Origin: UBA12481 sp942493265
GTDB lineage: Bacteria; Bacteroidota; Bacteroidia; Bacteroidales; UBA12481
Assembly: GCA_942493265.1 (NCBI GenBank)
Contig: OW818688.1
Coordinates: forward strand, 620,001-684,000
DNA: 64,000 nt
Direction of reading: 5' to 3'
This document shows positions 61,126 to 64,000 of this stretch, piece after piece. How positions within the stretch are numbered: position 1 is the stretch's first letter; each line of letters opens with the position of its first letter. Under the pieces are notes generated by a model. That model had not been told where the DNA came from. It searched no databases and was given only the letters and a program-made list of their open reading frames with translations. The translations under genes were made by a program, and so were the position numbers.

Positions 61126-63411
61126 ATGAACAAATTTTTTCTGATAGCCGCCATCCTGTTGGGCAGCACAGCGTATTCCCTTAACGCACAAACAGATTCC
61201 GATCTCACCCGGTATGTCAATCCGCTGGCCGGCACCTTTAAAATGGGTCACACCTTTCCCGGTGCCTCCGTACCCTTCGGATTCGTGCAGCTATCTCCCG
61301 ATACCGACACTGTCAGCTATGAGCTGAATGGCAAATATAACGGCGAAGTATATCGATATTGTGCTGGCTATCAATATGATGATCCCACTATCGTTGGATT
61401 CAGCCACACCCATTTCAGCGGAACCGGTCACAGCGACCTCGGCGACTTTCTCGTCATGCCCACCCAGGGTCCCCTGAAAATGAACCCGGGAACCGATGAC
61501 AAGCCGGGTTCAGGATACCGTTCACGCTACTCGCATTCTACCGAAAAAGCCGAACCCGCCTACTATTCCGTTATGCTCGAGGATTACGGGATCAAAGCGG
61601 AACTCACGGCCACCACGAGGGTTGGCGTGCATAAATATACATTTTCGAAGGCCGGTCCGGCACATATCCTGCTCGACCTCATGTCGGGGATCTATAATTA
61701 TCCCGATAAAAATGTATGGACCTTCCTCCGGGTGGAAAATGATACGCTGGTTACCGGCTACCGTCAAACCAACGGCTGGGCGCGCACCCGCACCGTATAT
61801 TTTGCCATGACATTCTCAAAACCAATCAGCCATTACGGTCAGCGCAAATATGACCAGGCCGTGTACCGCGGTTTCTGGCGCAAATTCGACGAAACAAAAG
61901 ATTTTCCCGAGATGGCAGGCCGCCAGATCCGCACATGGTTCGATTTTGATGTCAAAGAAGGTGAAGGGGTAATCATGAAATTTGCACTCTCGCCGGTAAG
62001 CACCGTTGGAGCCATCAAAAACCTCGTCACCGAAGCCCCGGGCTGGAATTTTGAGGCTATCCGCAAGCAGGGACGCGATACCTGGAACCGTGAGCTGGGA
62101 AAAATTAAGGTTGAAACCATAAATGAGGAGCAAAAACGGGTATTCTATACCGCCCTGTATCATTCATTCCTCAGTCCGGCAACCTTTATGGATGTTGACG
62201 GATCCTACCGCGGGCTTGACCAGAACGACCATCAGGCCAAAGGATTCACCAATTATACCGTCTTTTCCTTATGGGACACCTACCGGGCTCTCCATCCGTT
62301 CTTCAATATCATCCAGCCGAAACGCAACGGTGATATGGCAAAATCCATGATGGCACACTATGACCAGAGCGTGCATAAAATGCTGCCGGTTTGGTCACAT
62401 TACGGCAACGAAAACTGGTGCATGATCGGCTACCATGCGGTACCCGTGCTCGTTGACACTTACCTGAAAGGGAACCTCGACATGGATCCTGCCCAGGTTC
62501 TGGAGGCTATGGTAACCACCGCATCGAACCGGAAATATGACGGGCTGGGATATTATATGGATATGGGCTATATCCCTGAGGACAAGAACGGTTCATCGGT
62601 ATCCAAAACTCTGGAGTATGCGTATGACGACTGGTGCATTGCAGAGTTTGCCAAAAAGACCGGTAATATGGCTGTTTACGAACAATTCAAAGCCAGATCA
62701 GAAAACTATAAAAACGTTTATGATGCGGCTACCGGATATATGCGGCCGAAACTCTCCGATGGCAAATGGAAGCCGGGATTCGATGCCATGAGCACCCACG
62801 ATCAGGGATTCATTGAGGGCAATGCCTGGAATTACAGTCTTTATGTACCTCACCAGCCGGATGATATGATCAGGCTAATGGGCGGGTCCAAAATATTCAC
62901 CAGGCATCTGGATTCCCTTTTCTCCATGAAACTCGACGATTCCTTTTTTGCCAATACGGAAGATATCACACGCGACGGACTGATCGGAAATTACGTACAC
63001 GGCAATGAACCGAGCCACCATGTGGCCTATCTGTACAATTGGGCCGGTGCCCCGCAGAAAACGCAGGAGCGCGTGCGGATGATCATGGAAACGATGTACC
63101 ATGATGCCCCTGACGGCCTTTGCGGCAACGATGATGCCGGCCAGATGTCGGCCTGGTACCTTTTCAGCGCCCTGGGATTCTATCCGGTTTGTCCGGGCTC
63201 CGACCAGTATTCCATCGGCAGTCCGATGGTAAAATCCGCCACCCTGAAACTGGAGAACGGAAAAACCCTTGAGATCGAAGCCGTGAACCAGTCACTGGTA
63301 AATGTTCATGTTAAAAAGGTGATGGTAAACGGTACGGAAATTAAACGCAACTATCTTACTCACAATGAGATCATGAATGGTGGAAAAATCACCTTTATGA
63401 TGGCAAAATAA
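61126..63411 (+). CDS. GH92 alpha-1,2-mannosidase
   Basis: Started at ATG 61126 (MNKFFLIAAILLGSTAYSLN) it has 761 residues. Family GH92 is shown by YVNPLAGTFKMGHTFPGASVPFGFVQLSPD, GFSHTHFSGTGHSDLGDF, ENWCMIGYHAVPVLVDTY, and near the end GNDDAGQMSAWYLFSALGFYP. It is a calcium-dependent exo-mannosidase that trims alpha-mannose from N-glycans or yeast mannan outside the cytoplasm. The lectin-like gene follows after 4 bp, so they form an operon. Confidence 0.96.
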   Translation: MNKFFLIAAILLGSTAYSLNAQTDSDLTRYVNPLAGTFKMGHTFPGASVPFGFVQLSPDTDTVSYELNGKYNGEVYRYCAGYQYDDPTIVGFSHTHFSGTGHSDLGDFLVMPTQGPLKMNPGTDDKPGSGYRSRYSHSTEKAEPAYYSVMLEDYGIKAELTATTRVGVHKYTFSKAGPAHILLDLMSGIYNYPDKNVWTFLRVENDTLVTGYRQTNGWARTRTVYFAMTFSKPISHYGQRKYDQAVYRGFWRKFDETKDFPEMAGRQIRTWFDFDVKEGEGVIMKFALSPVSTVGAIKNLVTEAPGWNFEAIRKQGRDTWNRELGKIKVETINEEQKRVFYTALYHSFLSPATFMDVDGSYRGLDQNDHQAKGFTNYTVFSLWDTYRALHPFFNIIQPKRNGDMAKSMMAHYDQSVHKMLPVWSHYGNENWCMIGYHAVPVLVDTYLKGNLDMDPAQVLEAMVTTASNRKYDGLGYYMDMGYIPEDKNGSSVSKTLEYAYDDWCIAEFAKKTGNMAVYEQFKARSENYKNVYDAATGYMRPKLSDGKWKPGFDAMSTHDQGFIEGNAWNYSLYVPHQPDDMIRLMGGSKIFTRHLDSLFSMKLDDSFFANTEDITRDGLIGNYVHGNEPSHHVAYLYNWAGAPQKTQERVRMIMETMYHDAPDGLCGNDDAGQMSAWYLFSALGFYPVCPGSDQYSIGSPMVKSATLKLENGKTLEIEAVNQSLVNVHVKKVMVNGTEIKRNYLTHNEIMNGGKITFMMAK

Positions 63412-63415
63412 CTCC

Positions 63416-64000
63416 ATGAAAATACCGGACCTGTTCAGATCGCCTAACGCACTGGTTTTTATTGCACTGATGTTCACAATCCGCCTGTCCGGGATGGAGG
63501 CGCAGGAACAAAACAAGTCTGCAGATCCGGACGAAGGCCTGATCAGCATCTGGCTGAATTCTGACCAGTTTGAAAACAATGGGTTGGATGAAGAGATCTG
63601 GTCGACCCCTGAAACCGGAACCAGCCGATTATACCTCGAAAGATCTGCCGGGGGGATGCTCCGCGCAGTGCTCGTTACCCCCTCAGGAAGCACCGTCGCC
63701 CGCACCGACATATCAGATTGGAAAACAAACGAATGGCATTTTATTTCAGTGGGATGGCGGAAATTTACTGAGGAGACGCATAGTTATGCGTCTCTACAAG
63801 AATCACCAAATGGCGGGACCATTATATTATGGGTGGATAAAGTGGCCAAAGACGGCCCTGTTGTGCCTTTCAATTTCTCTGTTTCGTTGGAACAACTGTC
63901 ATCCGGGTATAAAGTGGGACCGGTCCGCACCAGCTTCACCTCCGAAGGTAAATACGGCATGGTGGCCTCTGTATATCGCGACTATTTCCGCACGGCGCCT
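63416..64000 (+). CDS. Secreted lectin-like (LamG/concanavalin-type) protein, 5' part
   Basis: An open frame of 195 codons from ATG 63416 runs off the window. It has a signal peptide (FIALMFTIRLSGMEAQ) and a jelly-roll pattern (LISIWLNSDQF, ARTDISDWKTNEWHFISVGW, GGTIILWVDKVAK) of LamG-like glycan-binding or glycosidase-accessory domains. Residues ETHSYASL are encoded by a 22-bp palindrome (63773-63794) that belongs to a repeat rather than the family. It is co-transcribed with GH92. The catalytic domain, if any, lies beyond the window. Confidence 0.75.
   Translation, partial: MKIPDLFRSPNALVFIALMFTIRLSGMEAQEQNKSADPDEGLISIWLNSDQFENNGLDEEIWSTPETGTSRLYLERSAGGMLRAVLVTPSGSTVARTDISDWKTNEWHFISVGWRKFTEETHSYASLQESPNGGTIILWVDKVAKDGPVVPFNFSVSLEQLSSGYKVGPVRTSFTSEGKYGMVASVYRDYFRTAP
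63773..63794. repeat. 22-bp palindrome inside the lectin-like CDS
   Basis: GAGACGCATA and its exact inverse TATGCGTCTC are separated by GT; CTAC follows. It is read in frame as Glu-Thr-His-Ser-Tyr-Ala-Ser-Leu. The sequence type (GAGACGCAT palindromes followed by CTAC) is a known intergenic repeat style. Confidence 0.85.

Noticed and set aside
1..64000. tRNA or rRNA genes and replication origin
   Set aside because: No cloverleaf, rRNA-conserved stretch, or dnaA-box cluster was recognised on reading both strands by eye.

Overview
The window looks like a chromosomal segment of a free-living or environmental member of the Bacteroidota, probably near Bacteroidales/Marinilabiliales. The signs are TAxxTTTG -7 promoter elements instead of sigma70 boxes, almost no Shine-Dalgarno sequences, a type IX secretion C-terminal sorting domain, LruC, DUF4932, DUF4197, DUF1080 and 6-bladed-propeller families, many lipoproteins, and a glycan-degrading repertoire (GH1, GH29, GH92, a GH27/36-like alpha-galactosidase, a Ser-type sulfatase). 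No SusC/SusD pair, rRNA, tRNA or CRISPR array is visible.

Layout. 0-7.3 kb: housekeeping and stress genes (truncated S41-like protease, cold-shock protein, TerC, DEAD-box helicase, prenyltransferase/squalene-cyclase-like protein) and a sugar oxidoreductase plus DUF1080 pair. 7.3-10.8 kb: two apparently identical tandem IS1182-family elements inside a 45-bp outer inverted repeat. 10.9-17 kb: a T9SS cupredoxin, hybrid kinase, sulfatase, Hsp20 and a DUF4932 protein. 17-23.1 kb: a MarR-TolC-MFP-RND efflux operon with a readable promoter and two operators. 23.2-26.6 kb: a LytTR regulator and its LytS-type kinase. 26.7-38.3 kb: peptidase S51, propeller lipoprotein, amidotransferase, kelch lipoprotein, DUF1207, LruC pair, DUF4197, LysE and GH1. 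38.3-43.6 kb: a three-gene operon of a hydrazine-synthase-alpha-like dihaem propeller protein, a propeller/dihaem-peroxidase fusion and a Rid/chorismatase-like protein. 43.7-44.2 kb: a toxin-antitoxin pair. 45.7-50.3 kb: a LacI-regulated sugar operon with a GDP-mannose-epimerase-like enzyme, a nucleotidyltransferase-GHMP-kinase fusion and a GH29 fucosidase. 54.1-55.5 kb: an IS110-family element inserted inside a REP palindrome. 55.7-64 kb: an M61 peptidase, alpha-galactosidase, metal hydrolase, GH92 mannosidase and a truncated lectin-like protein.

Two themes stand out. First, the spaces between genes are packed with short repeat families: REP-like palindromes, 7-bp and 16-bp tandem repeats, and ~110-bp CGCGGAT palindromes. 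Several have entered genes: they supply N-terminal codons of the efflux adaptor, the stop codon of the RND pump, the last codons of the LytS kinase and a stretch of the final lectin-like protein. Second, the IS110 element carries upstream of its recombinase a foldable segment whose loops match both the REP target and the element's own ends, so it is a strong bridge-RNA candidate. The HzsA-like operon and the nucleotidyltransferase-GHMP/epimerase operon are the best candidates for undescribed biochemistry.
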